Assembly (NCBI RefSeq): GCF_025263265.1
Contig: NZ_CP079869.1
Span: 1,178,001 to 1,242,000, forward strand
Source: Mycobacterium sp. SMC-4
Lineage (GTDB): Bacteria; Actinomycetota; Actinomycetes; Mycobacteriales; Mycobacteriaceae
Direction: 5' to 3'
DNA: 64,000 nt
Positions 42,970 through 53,949 of the stretch are shown in pieces; position 1 is the first letter of the stretch; each line of letters begins with the position of its first letter. The notes under the pieces were generated by a model. The model was not told the origin of the DNA. It was given only the letters and a program-made list of their open reading frames with translations, and searched no databases. A program made the translations under genes and the position numbers.

Positions 42970-43746
42970 ATGCCCACCTACAGTGGCGGCCGTCATGAGC
43001 ACGGCCAGAACTTCCTCATCGACCCCGCGATCAGGGACCGTATCGTCGGCCTGGTCGCCGCCACGTCCGGTCCCATCGTCGAGATCGGTCCCGGTCGCGG
43101 TGCGCTCACCTTCGAACTGCAGCACCTCGGCCGTCCGTTGACCGCGGTCGAGATCGATGCCCGGCATGCCCGCTGGTTGCGCTCGCGGGCCAAGCCTTCG
43201 ACGGCGATCGTCGAGGCCGACTTCCTGCGTTGGCGGCTACCGGCCCATCCTCACGTCGTGGTCGGCAACCTGCCCTTCCACCTGACGACCGCGGTGCTGC
43301 GTCGGCTGCTGCATGCGTCGCAGTGGACGCAGTCGATGCTGCTGGTGCAGTGGGAGGTGGCACGCCGGCGAGCCGCAGTCGGTGGGGCCACGATGATGAC
43401 TGCCCAGTGGTGGCCGTGGATCGAGTTCGGTCTCGAATGCCGGGTTCCCGCCGATGCGTTCCGGCCGCGCCCCACCGTCGACGGCGGGCTCATGGTGATG
43501 ACACGCCGTGTCGAGCCGCTGGTGGCGCGCCCGGACCGCGGCCGCTATCAGGCTTTCGTGCACGCGGTCTTCACCGGCAGGGGGCGTGATCTGGCCGCGG
43601 TGCTGTCGGGTGTGTGTGATCGCCGGACCCGTCGCGCGGTCACGGGCTGGGTGCACCGGCATGGGCTGCAGGGCGCACGGCCGAGAGATCTCACTGCCGC
43701 GCAGTGGACGCAACTCTTCGAGTTGGCGGGCCCCTCGCGAAAGTGA
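42970..43746 (+). CDS. erm: Erm-family 23S rRNA (adenine-N6)-methyltransferase
   Basis: This 258-residue enzyme is predicted to methylate A2058 of 23S rRNA, giving macrolide-lincosamide-streptogramin B resistance, as for the intrinsic erm(37)-erm(41) genes of mycobacteria. The N-terminus YSGGRHEHGQNFL is typical of actinobacterial Erm; SAM motif I is EIGPGRGALTFEL and the catalytic motif IV is NLPFHLTT. ATG 42970 has GGAG seven bases upstream; TTG 42964 is rejected. The last residues (PSRK) and stop codon are supplied by the second 66-bp repeat. It lies between folD-DUF3017 and the methyltransferase-metX genes, where M. tuberculosis has no erm, so it looks like an inserted gene. Confidence 0.9.
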   Translation: MPTYSGGRHEHGQNFLIDPAIRDRIVGLVAATSGPIVEIGPGRGALTFELQHLGRPLTAVEIDARHARWLRSRAKPSTAIVEADFLRWRLPAHPHVVVGNLPFHLTTAVLRRLLHASQWTQSMLLVQWEVARRRAAVGGATMMTAQWWPWIEFGLECRVPADAFRPRPTVDGGLMVMTRRVEPLVARPDRGRYQAFVHAVFTGRGRDLAAVLSGVCDRRTRRAVTGWVHRHGLQGARPRDLTAAQWTQLFELAGPSRK

Positions 43747-43796
43747 CACCAGCGTCGTGAAACTCGCGCGATCACGACCGCCAGAGCACTCTCGCG
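43731..43796 (+). repeat. 66-bp direct repeat, copy 2
   Basis: The second copy of the repeat at 42741-42806 has one difference (A to G). It overlaps the last 16 bases of erm, including its TGA. It fills the gap before the convergent methyltransferase gene. Its inverted ends could serve as a two-way terminator. Confidence 0.95.
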
Positions 43797-43802
43797 GCGG
43801 GC

Positions 43803-44525
43803 TCAGCCCAGCGTCGCGCGGATACACACCGTGACGTAGGGCAGCGCCAGTCCGGTGCCGTTGGCCAGCGCCGGATGGGTCGCCAGCAGCTCGCGCACCT
43901 GTTCCAGCGTGCGGGTGCGCACCTGTTCGGGCGAGGTGATGCAGTAACTGCGCGACGCGACCAGGTCGATCAGCGCTTGCGGGGTCAGGTAGTTCGTCCA
44001 CTCCACCTGGTGGCGCGCGATGTCGGCAAACGGGGCGGGGAGATCGGCGCTCTGGCTGAACGGGTCGACCTCGTGGCCGATGATGCGTCCCAGCTCCTTG
44101 ACCCAGCCCAGCCGTTCGTCACGGTTGTTCCACACCAGACCGAGCCGACCCCCAGGCCGCAGGACCCGCATGACCTCCTTGGCGGCGCGCTGCGGGTCGA
44201 ACCAGTGCCAGGCCTGGGCGACCAGCACCGCGTCAACGCTGGCGTCGGGCAGCGGGATCTCCTCGGCCGTGCCCAGTAGTGCCGGGGTGTCGGGCAGCGA
44301 CGAGCTCAGCACCTCCAGCATTTCCGGGATGGGGTCGACAGCCACCACGTCGAGGCCGCGCTCGACCAGCCGGGTGGTCAGCTTGCCGGTCCCGGCGCCG
44401 AGGTCGAGCACGTCGCGCGCACCCTCGGACAACAGCCAGTCGATCGCCTCCGGAGGGTAGGACGGCCGGCCCCGCTCGTAAGCCGCGGCCTGGGCGCCGA
44501 ACGACAACGACCGCTGCTCGGTCAC
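43803..44525 (-). CDS. class I SAM-dependent methyltransferase (Rv3342-like)
   Basis: This 240-residue methyltransferase has SAM motif [13 protein letters not shown], the acidic AVDPIPEML and the [11 protein letters not shown] motif typical of the UbiE/COQ5-like group, then [12 protein letters not shown]. By position next to metX it corresponds to Rv3342 of M. tuberculosis. Its GTG start overlaps the metX stop by four bases, so it is the last gene of the metC/Y-metX operon. The substrate is not known. Confidence 0.88.
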   Translation of the reverse strand: MTEQRSLSFGAQAAAYERGRPSYPPEAIDWLLSEGARDVLDLGAGTGKLTTRLVERGLDVVAVDPIPEMLEVLSSSLPDTPALLGTAEEIPLPDASVDAVLVAQAWHWFDPQRAAKEVMRVLRPGGRLGLVWNNRDERLGWVKELGRIIGHEVDPFSQSADLPAPFADIARHQVEWTNYLTPQALIDLVASRSYCITSPEQVRTRTLEQVRELLATHPALANGTGLALPYVTVCIRATLG

Positions 44526-45652
44526 CGGTCTGCCAGCTCCAGCGTGCGACGGATCAGCTTGCCCACGGCGTCGGTCTCGAGCAGAAACCCGTCATGGCCG
44601 AACTCCGAGTCGACCACGTCCAGGCCGTCGCACCCGGGCAGCAGTTCGGCCAGTTCGGCCTGCAACCGCAGCGGGTAGAGCCGGTCGGAGGTGATGCCGC
44701 CGACGACGGTCGGGACCGGGCAGCCGCCCAAAGCCTTGGCCACACCACCGCGACCCCGGCCCACGTCGTGACTCGACAGTGCATCGGTCAGCGCGACATA
44801 GGTTCCGGCATCGAAGCGCTGCAACAACTTTCGCCCCTGATGCTCCAAGTAGCTCTGCACCGCGTAGCGACCGCCCGCGCCGGGGTCCTCACCGGTCTGG
44901 GCGTCGTTGGCGAAGCGTTCGTCGAGCTCGGCCTCACCCCGATAGGTCAGGTGGGCGAACCGCCGGGCGATCTGCAGCCCGAGTTCGGGTGCGCGCCCGG
45001 TGCCGTGGTAGTCCCCGCCCAGCCAGTTCGGATCGGCAGTGATCGCGGCGATCTGCGTGCTCTGCGTACCGATCTGGTCGGCGGTGGCGCGGGCACCGAC
45101 TGCGAGTACCAGTGCCGCGCGTACGTCTTGCGGATGGCTGACGATCCACTCCAGCGCACGGGCGCCCCCCATCGACCCGCCGATCACCGCGGCCACCTCG
45201 GTGATTCCCAGCCGCTGCAGGGTGGCCACATCGGCGGCGACCTGGTCGCGGATCGACGTCACGGGAAACCTTGACCCCCAGGGCTTTCCGTCGGGCGCCG
45301 GCGAGCTCGGACCGGTCGACCCGCGGCAGCCGCCGAGCACATTGGTCGAGATCGCACACCAGCGGTCGGTGTCGATCGGCGCGCCGGGGCCGGCAACTCC
45401 ATCCCACCAGCCGGGGGTCGGATGGTCCGGTCCGGCGGGTCCGGTGATGTGCGAGTCGCCGGTCAGCGCGTGCAGCACCATCACGACGTTGTCCCGGTTG
45501 GCCGAAAGCTTGCCCCAACGCTGCACCGCGATCGACACGTCTTCGAGGACGGCGCCGTTCTCCAGGGTCAGTCTGCCGATGTCGACGACGCCGATCTCGC
45601 CCTCGGGGGGAAGGGTCGCGCGGTCGTCGGTAGCCACATCCACGATAGTCAC
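44522..45652 (-). CDS. metX: homoserine O-acetyltransferase
   Basis: This 376-residue alpha/beta-hydrolase-fold enzyme transfers acetyl from acetyl-CoA to L-homoserine, the first committed step of methionine synthesis (named metA or metX in mycobacteria). It shows HALTGDSH, the [12 protein letters not shown] loop, the nucleophile GGSMGG, and the triad Asp/His near [13 protein letters not shown] 45652 lies 10 bases after the stop of the sulfhydrylase gene, in one operon with it. The operon is under the SAM-IV riboswitch at 47042-47161. Confidence 0.95.
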   Translation of the reverse strand: MTIVDVATDDRATLPPEGEIGVVDIGRLTLENGAVLEDVSIAVQRWGKLSANRDNVVMVLHALTGDSHITGPAGPDHPTPGWWDGVAGPGAPIDTDRWCAISTNVLGGCRGSTGPSSPAPDGKPWGSRFPVTSIRDQVAADVATLQRLGITEVAAVIGGSMGGARALEWIVSHPQDVRAALVLAVGARATADQIGTQSTQIAAITADPNWLGGDYHGTGRAPELGLQIARRFAHLTYRGEAELDERFANDAQTGEDPGAGGRYAVQSYLEHQGRKLLQRFDAGTYVALTDALSSHDVGRGRGGVAKALGGCPVPTVVGGITSDRLYPLRLQAELAELLPGCDGLDVVDSEFGHDGFLLETDAVGKLIRRTLELADR

Positions 45653-45662
45653 GTCACTGACC

Positions 45663-47033
<1,371 letters not shown>

Positions 47034-47041
47034 TCACGGCG

Positions 47042-47161
47042 GACCCGCGCTTGCCTTATAGCCAGGTGCGGCTACTCAACCTGGTCATCACCCGGGGCAC
47101 CCCACCGCGGTTGGAGGGTTGCCGGCCAGCGAGCCGGGGCTTGACGCTGGCGCTCATGACC
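47042..47161 (-). promoter_or_regulatory. SAM-IV riboswitch
   Basis: On the minus strand the segment begins GGTCATGAGCGCCAGCG, continues AAGCCCCGG, CCGGCAACCCTCCAACCGCG, GGTGGGGTGCCCCGGGTGA, and ends AAGCGCGGGTC. These blocks match the SAM-IV aptamer known upstream of mycobacterial metC/Y, including the core CGGCAACCCTCC and the closing helix of GGTCATGA and TGATGACC type. It ends 41 bases before the metC/Y ATG, so SAM binding probably blocks expression when SAM is abundant. Confidence 0.93.
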
Positions 47162-47233
47162 GAAACGAAGGTTATCGCACGACCCGCGAAAACTGCCAGC
47201 GGGTTGTCGTCGCCGCAGGTGGGAGGCGCGCGC

Positions 47234-48067
47234 TCAGCTACCGGTGGCGGTGCTCGGCGCGGTGTGCTCGTCGACGAATGACGCGATCAGATCGGTGATC
47301 ACGCGGGGGGCTTCGAGCATCGGGATGTGGCCGACGCCGTCGAGTTTGACCATCTTGGTGTCCTCGGGCATGTGCTGCAGGAAGTAGCGGTGCCCGCGCG
47401 GCGCCGGGAACACTCGATCCTTCTCGCACGTCACCAACTGGGTGGGCGCGCCGAGGCTGGCCAGCTCCAGCAGGCCGGGCAGGCGCAGCGTCTTGACCAG
47501 CAATTGCAGGTAGGCGCTGCAGTGCGTGGCGTCGAGGATGAGATCGCGCAGGTCGGCGTCATCGGGCCCGTCGGCGGGTCCGCTGACTGCCAGTGTCGCC
47601 AGCCGGCGCGCGCCGGGCAGCTTCAGGATGCGCGGGCCGAGCAGACGCGCGGCGATCAGCGCGGGACCGCCCAGGATGAACTTCAGCACGGTCTCGTACT
47701 TGGTCACCGAATGCTGCGACCAGCCGCCGGCCGGACCGATCGCGGTGACGGTGCGGGCCCGGCCGCGCCGCTCCAACTCGAAGCCGACCCAGCCGCCCAG
47801 CGAGTTACCCACGATGTGGGCGGTCTTCCAGCCCAGCTCGTCCATCCGCTGCTCGACATCGTCGACCAGAGCGTGGGTGTCGAGCAGCCAGGTGTGCGAC
47901 TTTCTGCCGCCGTGGTGTCCGACCATGGTGGGTGCGTAGACCTCGAACCGGCCCGTCTCGGCCAGTTGCCCGGCCACGGTGCGCCAGACGTTCTGGGAGC
48001 ACAGAAACGGATGCAGCAGCAGGATCGGTTCGCCGGAACCCAGGTGGATCGGCTCGCGTTGTGCCAT
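47234..48067 (-). CDS. alpha/beta-fold hydrolase
   Basis: This 277-residue hydrolase has an HPFLCS oxyanion region, nucleophile elbow GNSLGG, a probable acidic residue after TCEKDRVFP and a catalytic His in GVGHIPMLE. ATG 48067 is preferred; the frame continues upstream to 48103. In M. tuberculosis a hydrolase pair (Rv3337-Rv3338) occupies this interval between metC and trpS. It runs divergently from xthA and upstream of the riboswitch. The substrate is unknown. Confidence 0.85.
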   Translation of the reverse strand: MAQREPIHLGSGEPILLLHPFLCSQNVWRTVAGQLAETGRFEVYAPTMVGHHGGRKSHTWLLDTHALVDDVEQRMDELGWKTAHIVGNSLGGWVGFELERRGRARTVTAIGPAGGWSQHSVTKYETVLKFILGGPALIAARLLGPRILKLPGARRLATLAVSGPADGPDDADLRDLILDATHCSAYLQLLVKTLRLPGLLELASLGAPTQLVTCEKDRVFPAPRGHRYFLQHMPEDTKMVKLDGVGHIPMLEAPRVITDLIASFVDEHTAPSTATGS

Positions 48068-48116
48068 GCGCCCGACATTAAGGTGATACCGGCGGTACCG
48101 CAAGAATCCGGTGTTC

Positions 48117-48122
48117 TAGGGT
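48117..48122 (+). promoter_or_regulatory. -10 box of xthA, probable leaderless
   Basis: TAGGGT fits TANNNT and ends seven bases before GTG 48130. There is no ribosome-binding site in between, consistent with a leaderless mRNA. Confidence 0.4.
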
Positions 48123-48129
48123 CGGGCCC

Positions 48130-48938
48130 GTGACACGTCCCATCACGGTGAGCACCATCAACGTCAACGGGGTCCGCGCTGCGGTCAAGCAGCGCTCACA
48201 GGACAACCTCGGTCTACTGGCCTGGCTGGCCGAGACGGTGGCCGACGTGGTGTGCCTGCAGGAAACCCGCGCCGACGACGAGCAGCTGGCCGACGCGTTG
48301 GCCCCGGCGCTGGCCGACGGATGGCACGTGGCTTCGGCGCCGCCGCACATCAAGGGCCGCAACGGCGTTGCGGTGCTGTCGCGCACCTCGTTCGATGCGA
48401 TCCGAATCGGTTGTGGTGACGAGGAATTCGCACTGCACGGCCGTTATCTGGAGGTGGACACCGCCGGTGTCACGGTGGGCAGCGTCTATGTCCCCACCGG
48501 GGAGGCTGACACCGACCGGCAGGTTGAAAAGCAGCGGTTCATGGCTGCGCTGGGCGCCCGGATGGCCGAGCTGATGGGGTCGGGACGCGAGGCTGTGCTG
48601 TGCGGGGACTGGAACATCGCCCACACCGAGAACGACATCAAGAACTGGCGCGGCAACGTCAAGAAGTCCGGCTTTCTGCCCCAGGAGCGCCAGTGGGTGA
48701 CCGACCTCCTGGCCGGCGGCTGGGTCGACGTGGTGCGCCGGGCCCACCCCGACGTGCCCGGCCCCTATGCGTGGTGGTCGTGGCGCGGCAAGGCGTTCGA
48801 CAACGACGCCGGCTGGCGCATCGACTACCAGCTGGCCACTCCGGGTCTGGCGCAGCGGATGATCACCGCGCGAACCGAGCGACCGAAGGCCTATGCGCTG
48901 CGCTGGTCGGATCACTGCCCGGTGACCGTCCACTACGC

Positions 48939-48942
<4 letters not shown>
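48130..48942 (+). CDS. xthA: exodeoxyribonuclease III (AP endonuclease)
   Basis: This 270-residue enzyme of base excision repair cleaves DNA at abasic sites and degrades 3' ends. Signatures of the ExoIII/APE1 family: INVNGVRAA at the N-terminus, LQETRADD with the metal-binding Glu, GDWNIAH with catalytic Asp/Asn, RIDYQL and the catalytic SDHCPV near the end. GTG 48130 is the only start consistent with the family N-terminus. The stop codon lies in the left arm of the hairpin at 48939-48991. Confidence 0.95.
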
Positions 48943-50055
<1,113 letters not shown>

Positions 50056-50074
50056 CCAGGAGCGAAGGGGACGG

Positions 50075-51148
50075 ATGACTGAATCGGAGCGTCCGTCCGA
50101 GACCGTCGAGAACCCGGGCCTGATGGACCGCCTGCGCGCACGGATGCCCTGGTTCGATCACGTGATGCGGGCGCAGGGCCGGTACAACGAGGCCAAGGGC
50201 GACTTCTACGCCGCCGGTATCACCTACTTCACCATCTTCGCGCTGTTCCCGCTGTTGATGGTCGGGTTCGCGATCGGCGGTTTCGTGTTGGCCAGCCAGC
50301 CCGAGCTGCTGATGAGCCTGCAGGACCGCATCCGCTCGGCGGTCGGCGGTGACATGGGTCAGCAGCTGGCCGAACTGATGGAGTCGGCGATCGACTCGCG
50401 CACCTCGGTCGGCATCATCGGTCTGGCCGCCGCAGCGTGGGCCGGGCTGGGGTGGATGGCCAACCTGCGCGAGGCGCTCAGCCAGATGTGGGGCCTGTAT
50501 CGCAACGAGCTCCCCGGGTTCCTGCGTACCAAGGTCTCCGACCTGTTGGCGCTGCTGTCGGTGTTCGCTGCACTCGTGGTGACGGTGTCGCTGACCGCGC
50601 TGGGCAACATGTCGGTGATGCGAAACGTGTTGGGCTGGTTCGGTCTTACCGACGCGCCAGGGCTATCGCTGGGGCTGCGCATCGCGTCCATCGGGGTGTC
50701 GGTGCTGGTGTCATGGCTGTTGTTCACCTTCCTGATCGCCCGCCTGCCGCGGGAATCGGTGAGCTTTCGCAGCAGCGTGCGTGCGGGTCTGATCGCCGCT
50801 GTCGGGTTCGAGATCTTCAAACTGGTGGCCGCGATCTACCTGCGCTCGGTGGTCACCGGCCCGGCGGGGGCGACGTTCGGCCCGGTCCTGGGTCTGATGG
50901 TGTTCGCCTACATCACCGCGCGGTTGGTACTCTTCGCCACCGCCTGGGCGGCGACGATGCCCGAGAACGTGCAGGAGGCACCGGTCCCCGCGCCGGGCCC
51001 GGCGGTGATCCGCAATCGCATCATCACCCGTCCCGGTCTGGCGCCGTGGCAGGCGGCCGCGGCTGCGTTGGCCGGCGCGGTGGGCGCGTTGAGTTGGTCG
51101 CGTCTTCGCCGGCGCGGCGCTGTCAGCCGCGCTGAGGACGGCGGTTGA
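50075..51148 (+). CDS. YihY/BrkB-family inner membrane protein
   Basis: This 357-residue protein has about six membrane helices, beginning with the family signature [19 protein letters not shown] and including [18 protein letters not shown] and [19 protein letters not shown], shown here in parts ([17 protein letters not shown]). YihY proteins were once named ribonuclease BN, which proved wrong; the function is unsettled. A good GGAG-type ribosome-binding site precedes ATG 50075. Its 3' end overlaps the convergent dacB gene by 26 bases. Confidence 0.88.
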   Translation: MTESERPSETVENPGLMDRLRARMPWFDHVMRAQGRYNEAKGDFYAAGITYFTIFALFPLLMVGFAIGGFVLASQPELLMSLQDRIRSAVGGDMGQQLAELMESAIDSRTSVGIIGLAAAAWAGLGWMANLREALSQMWGLYRNELPGFLRTKVSDLLALLSVFAALVVTVSLTALGNMSVMRNVLGWFGLTDAPGLSLGLRIASIGVSVLVSWLLFTFLIARLPRESVSFRSSVRAGLIAAVGFEIFKLVAAIYLRSVVTGPAGATFGPVLGLMVFAYITARLVLFATAWAATMPENVQEAPVPAPGPAVIRNRIITRPGLAPWQAAAAALAGAVGALSWSRLRRRGAVSRAEDGG

Positions 51149-52337
51149 GCGCCCGGGCACCCATGATCAGACTGAACACCACCACCGTGCCGATGACCCC
51201 GACGCCCACTCGTACCGGCATCGCGTCCACATCGGTGAGTACGGCGTTGGCTTTGGTGGTGGTGGCTGCGGCCGGGTCTTGCCGGAGGCCGCCCAGCGAT
51301 GGATCGGGGTCGACGAGCGTGCCCACCGAGGTGCCCGGAGGTGTCGCGAAGCCGTAGTCGAGCAGTCGTGCGGCCTGCTCCCACGGGGCAATGGGCTGAC
51401 GACTGCCGCGCAGCAGCACCGCGACCAGTCGGCGACCGTCGCGTTCGGCGGCGCCGACAAAGGTCTGACCTGCGTCGTCGGTGAAACCGGTCTTGCCGCC
51501 CAACGCCCCGGGGTAATGCTTGAGCAGCCGATTGTCGTTCTCGATCGGATAGGTGCCCTCGCCGCGGCCCGGGAAGGTGAACGACTGGGTGGCGACGATG
51601 TCGCTGAACACCGGGTCTTGCCACGCGTACCGGTAGAACAGGCCGACGTCGTAGGCCGAGGTGCTCATGCCCGGTCCGTCCAGGCCCGACGGCGTCGCGA
51701 CCCGAGTGTCGCGCGCGCCCAGCTTGTTGGCCAGTCCGTTGAGCTTGTTCAGCGCGGCCTCCATGCCGCCCATCTGGCGGGCCAGCGCGAAGGCCGCATC
51801 GTTGCCGGAGTACATCAGCAGGCCGTGCAGCAGGTCGTTGATCGAGTAGAAGCCGCCTTCGCCGACGCCGACCTTGGTGCCTTCCTGCGCGGCGTCCTCG
51901 GCGGTGCCGGGCACCACCTTGTGCAGCGGCAGATCACGGATGGCCTGCATCGCGGTGAGGACTTTGATGACGCTGGCCGGCCGGTGTCTGCCGTGCGGGT
52001 CGCGGGCGGCGATGACCTCACCGCTGTCGATGTCGGCGACCAGCCAGGCTTCGGCGGAGACGTCACCGGGGACCGGCGGGGTGTCCGGTGCGGTGATCAC
52101 TCCGCAGCCGGCCAGCGCGTCGCCGCCCATCGGCTGGGCCGGCACCGGCAGGGGCCCCGGTGTCGGGTCGCCGGGCTTGGGGACCTCGGACGCGTCGACG
52201 GCCGGTGGGGTGGTCTCCCGGTACAGACAGGCGTCGGGGTCCGCACCCGCGACCGGCGCGAGGGTGAGCAGCGCGACGATCATCGGTGCGGTCAGCAGCG
52301 CCGCCGCGCGGGTCGCGAACGTCCGGAAAGTGCCCAT
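51123..52337 (-). CDS. dacB: D-alanyl-D-alanine carboxypeptidase (PBP5/DacB type)
   Basis: This 404-residue penicillin-binding protein trims the terminal D-Ala of peptidoglycan stem peptides. A signal peptide ([19 protein letters not shown], cleavage near VAGA-DP) is followed by a Pro-rich linker and the catalytic domain: SxxK in ASVIK, SxN in SGN (MYSGNDAAF) and KTG in GKTGFTD. A C-terminal membrane helix ([17 protein letters not shown]) anchors it. By position next to yihY it corresponds to dacB1 (Rv3330). Confidence 0.94.
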   Translation of the reverse strand: MGTFRTFATRAAALLTAPMIVALLTLAPVAGADPDACLYRETTPPAVDASEVPKPGDPTPGPLPVPAQPMGGDALAGCGVITAPDTPPVPGDVSAEAWLVADIDSGEVIAARDPHGRHRPASVIKVLTAMQAIRDLPLHKVVPGTAEDAAQEGTKVGVGEGGFYSINDLLHGLLMYSGNDAAFALARQMGGMEAALNKLNGLANKLGARDTRVATPSGLDGPGMSTSAYDVGLFYRYAWQDPVFSDIVATQSFTFPGRGEGTYPIENDNRLLKHYPGALGGKTGFTDDAGQTFVGAAERDGRRLVAVLLRGSRQPIAPWEQAARLLDYGFATPPGTSVGTLVDPDPSLGGLRQDPAAATTTKANAVLTDVDAMPVRVGVGVIGTVVVFSLIMGARALNRRPQRG

Positions 52338-52457
52338 GGTGTGCGCAGATTAGGCGATTTCGGGGGCCAACCCGGGGAGCCACGCGGCGTCGGCGTCCGT
52401 ACCGAGATCTCGATGCCGCATAGGCTGTGGGACCACTGTCGATCCGCAAGGGCGTGC

Positions 52458-53624
52458 ATGTTCATTCTGATTCTCGGCTCGATCCTCGGCCTCATGCACG
52501 TCTACGTGTGGAAACGCATGGTCAAGGACACGACGCGGCCGGGCCGGGCGCGTTGGTGGTGCTCGCTGGTGCTGGCCGGGCTGCTGGTGCTGCTGGTCGC
52601 GGCGCTGTTCGTGCCGCGGGTCTTCGACGTCGCCGAATCGCGCTGGCTGGCCTGGCCCGGCTACCTGTGGTTCGGCGTGGTGGCCTACCTGTTCCTGACG
52701 CTGCTCGCGCTGGAGCCGATCCGGTGGGTGCGTGCGTTGTGGCTGCGTCGGCGCCGTCCGGTTGCAGAACCGCCCGACGAATCGGTCACGTTGGATCGCC
52801 GGATCTTCTTGTCCCGCGTCGCGGCGGTCGCGGCCGGCACGGCGACCGTGGGTCTGGTAGGTACCGGGCTGGCGAACGCGCTCGGCCCGCCGCAGATATT
52901 GCGGGTCCCGGTCCGGCTGCCGCGGCTGGACCCGGCGTTCAACGGGTTCCGCATCGCGGTGGTCGCCGACATCCACCTCGGACCACTGCTCGGGCGCGCG
53001 CACACCGAGCGCATCGTGCGGATGGTCAACGAGACCGAACCCGACCTGATCGCGGTGGTCGGCGACGTGGTGGACGGCACGGTCGCCGAACTCGGCCCGG
53101 CGGCGGCTCCGCTGCAGGATCTGGTGTCGGGCGAGGGTGCGTTCTTCATCACCGGCAATCACGAGTACTTCGTCGAGGACACCGAGGACTGGCTGCGCGA
53201 GCTCGAACGCCTCGGTCTGCAGCCGCTGCGCAACGAACACACCAGGATCCGCCGCGGTGGCGCCGGCTTCGATTTGGCCGGGATCAACGACCTGGCCGGT
53301 GCGTCGCGCTCAGATCCCCCCGATCTCGAGCGCGCCCTGCGCGGCGTGGTACCCGACAGCGCGACCGTCCTGCTGGCCCACCAGCCCGTCCAGGTCGGCG
53401 AGGCTGCCGAGCGCGGGGTGGATCTGCAGCTCTCCGGGCACACCCACGGCGGGCAGATGTGGCCGTTCCACTACGCCGTGGGCCTGGCCCAACCGGCCCT
53501 GGCCGGGCTGTCGACGGTGCGCGACACCCAGCTCTATGTGACCCGCGGCGCCGGGTTCTGGGGGCCGCCGCTGCGGGTGGGTGCTCCGCCGGACATCAGT
53601 GTGCTGACCCTGCAGAGCCCCTGA
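52458..53624 (+). CDS. membrane-anchored metallophosphoesterase
   Basis: This 388-residue protein has three hydrophobic helices in the first 100 residues (LILGSILGLMHVYVW, LVLAGLLVLLVAALFV, YLWFGVVAYLFLTLLAL) and a further hydrophobic stretch near 120. A calcineurin-like phosphoesterase domain follows with metal-binding motifs ADIHLG, VGDVVDG, ITGNHEYF, LLAHQP and SGHTHGGQ. The set is complete, so catalysis is likely. This is a YkuE/YaeI-like arrangement, possibly acting on membrane lipid phosphates. ATG 52458 is used; the much longer open frame upstream is antisense to dacB. Confidence 0.9.
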   Translation: MFILILGSILGLMHVYVWKRMVKDTTRPGRARWWCSLVLAGLLVLLVAALFVPRVFDVAESRWLAWPGYLWFGVVAYLFLTLLALEPIRWVRALWLRRRRPVAEPPDESVTLDRRIFLSRVAAVAAGTATVGLVGTGLANALGPPQILRVPVRLPRLDPAFNGFRIAVVADIHLGPLLGRAHTERIVRMVNETEPDLIAVVGDVVDGTVAELGPAAAPLQDLVSGEGAFFITGNHEYFVEDTEDWLRELERLGLQPLRNEHTRIRRGGAGFDLAGINDLAGASRSDPPDLERALRGVVPDSATVLLAHQPVQVGEAAERGVDLQLSGHTHGGQMWPFHYAVGLAQPALAGLSTVRDTQLYVTRGAGFWGPPLRVGAPPDISVLTLQSP

Positions 53625-53784
53625 CGTTTGCCGCGATGTGACCCGGGGCACTCCTGCGGAGAGGGTGTGAACTTGGGCACTTCTCAGCAACATCACGGCA
53701 GTTCCGGCGTCGTTGCACAGGGTTTCACCGCATGCTCAAAGGACAGCAGCCGGCATCCGCCGGTTCCTTCGGAAGGTCGACGAG

Positions 53785-53946
53785 ATGACAACGAAGCACC
53801 TCGGCGCAGCCGTCATCGACTTGCAGGCGCACGCGGCCCGGCGGGCATCGCAGCGCCGCTCCCGGTTCGAGGAAGCGATGCGGCGCCACCCGTCCTACCT
53901 GGCCCGGGTGGCCACCTCCGGCGACGATTCCGTCGACGCCGGCTGA
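53785..53946 (+). CDS. small basic hypothetical protein
   Basis: A 53-codon frame from ATG 53785, with GGAAGG ten or so bases upstream, encodes a helical, Arg/Ala-rich peptide (MTTKHLGAAVIDLQAHAARR to GDDSVDAG). It converges on the aminotransferase gene with a three-base gap. The amphipathic helix and good ribosome-binding site support it, but no family is recognised. The 160 bases upstream, back to the phosphoesterase stop, show no other gene. Confidence 0.45.
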   Translation: MTTKHLGAAVIDLQAHAARRASQRRSRFEEAMRRHPSYLARVATSGDDSVDAG

Positions 53947-53949
53947 CAC

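Noticed and set aside
42970..43746. Reading the Erm gene as KsgA (16S dimethyladenosine transferase)
   Set aside because: The RHEHGQNFL N-terminus, shorter length, hairpin leader and lack of the usual KsgA neighbours favour Erm.
51279..52457. Upstream extension of the phosphoesterase frame to 781 codons
   Set aside because: The extension is antisense to dacB; the membrane helices begin right at ATG 52458.
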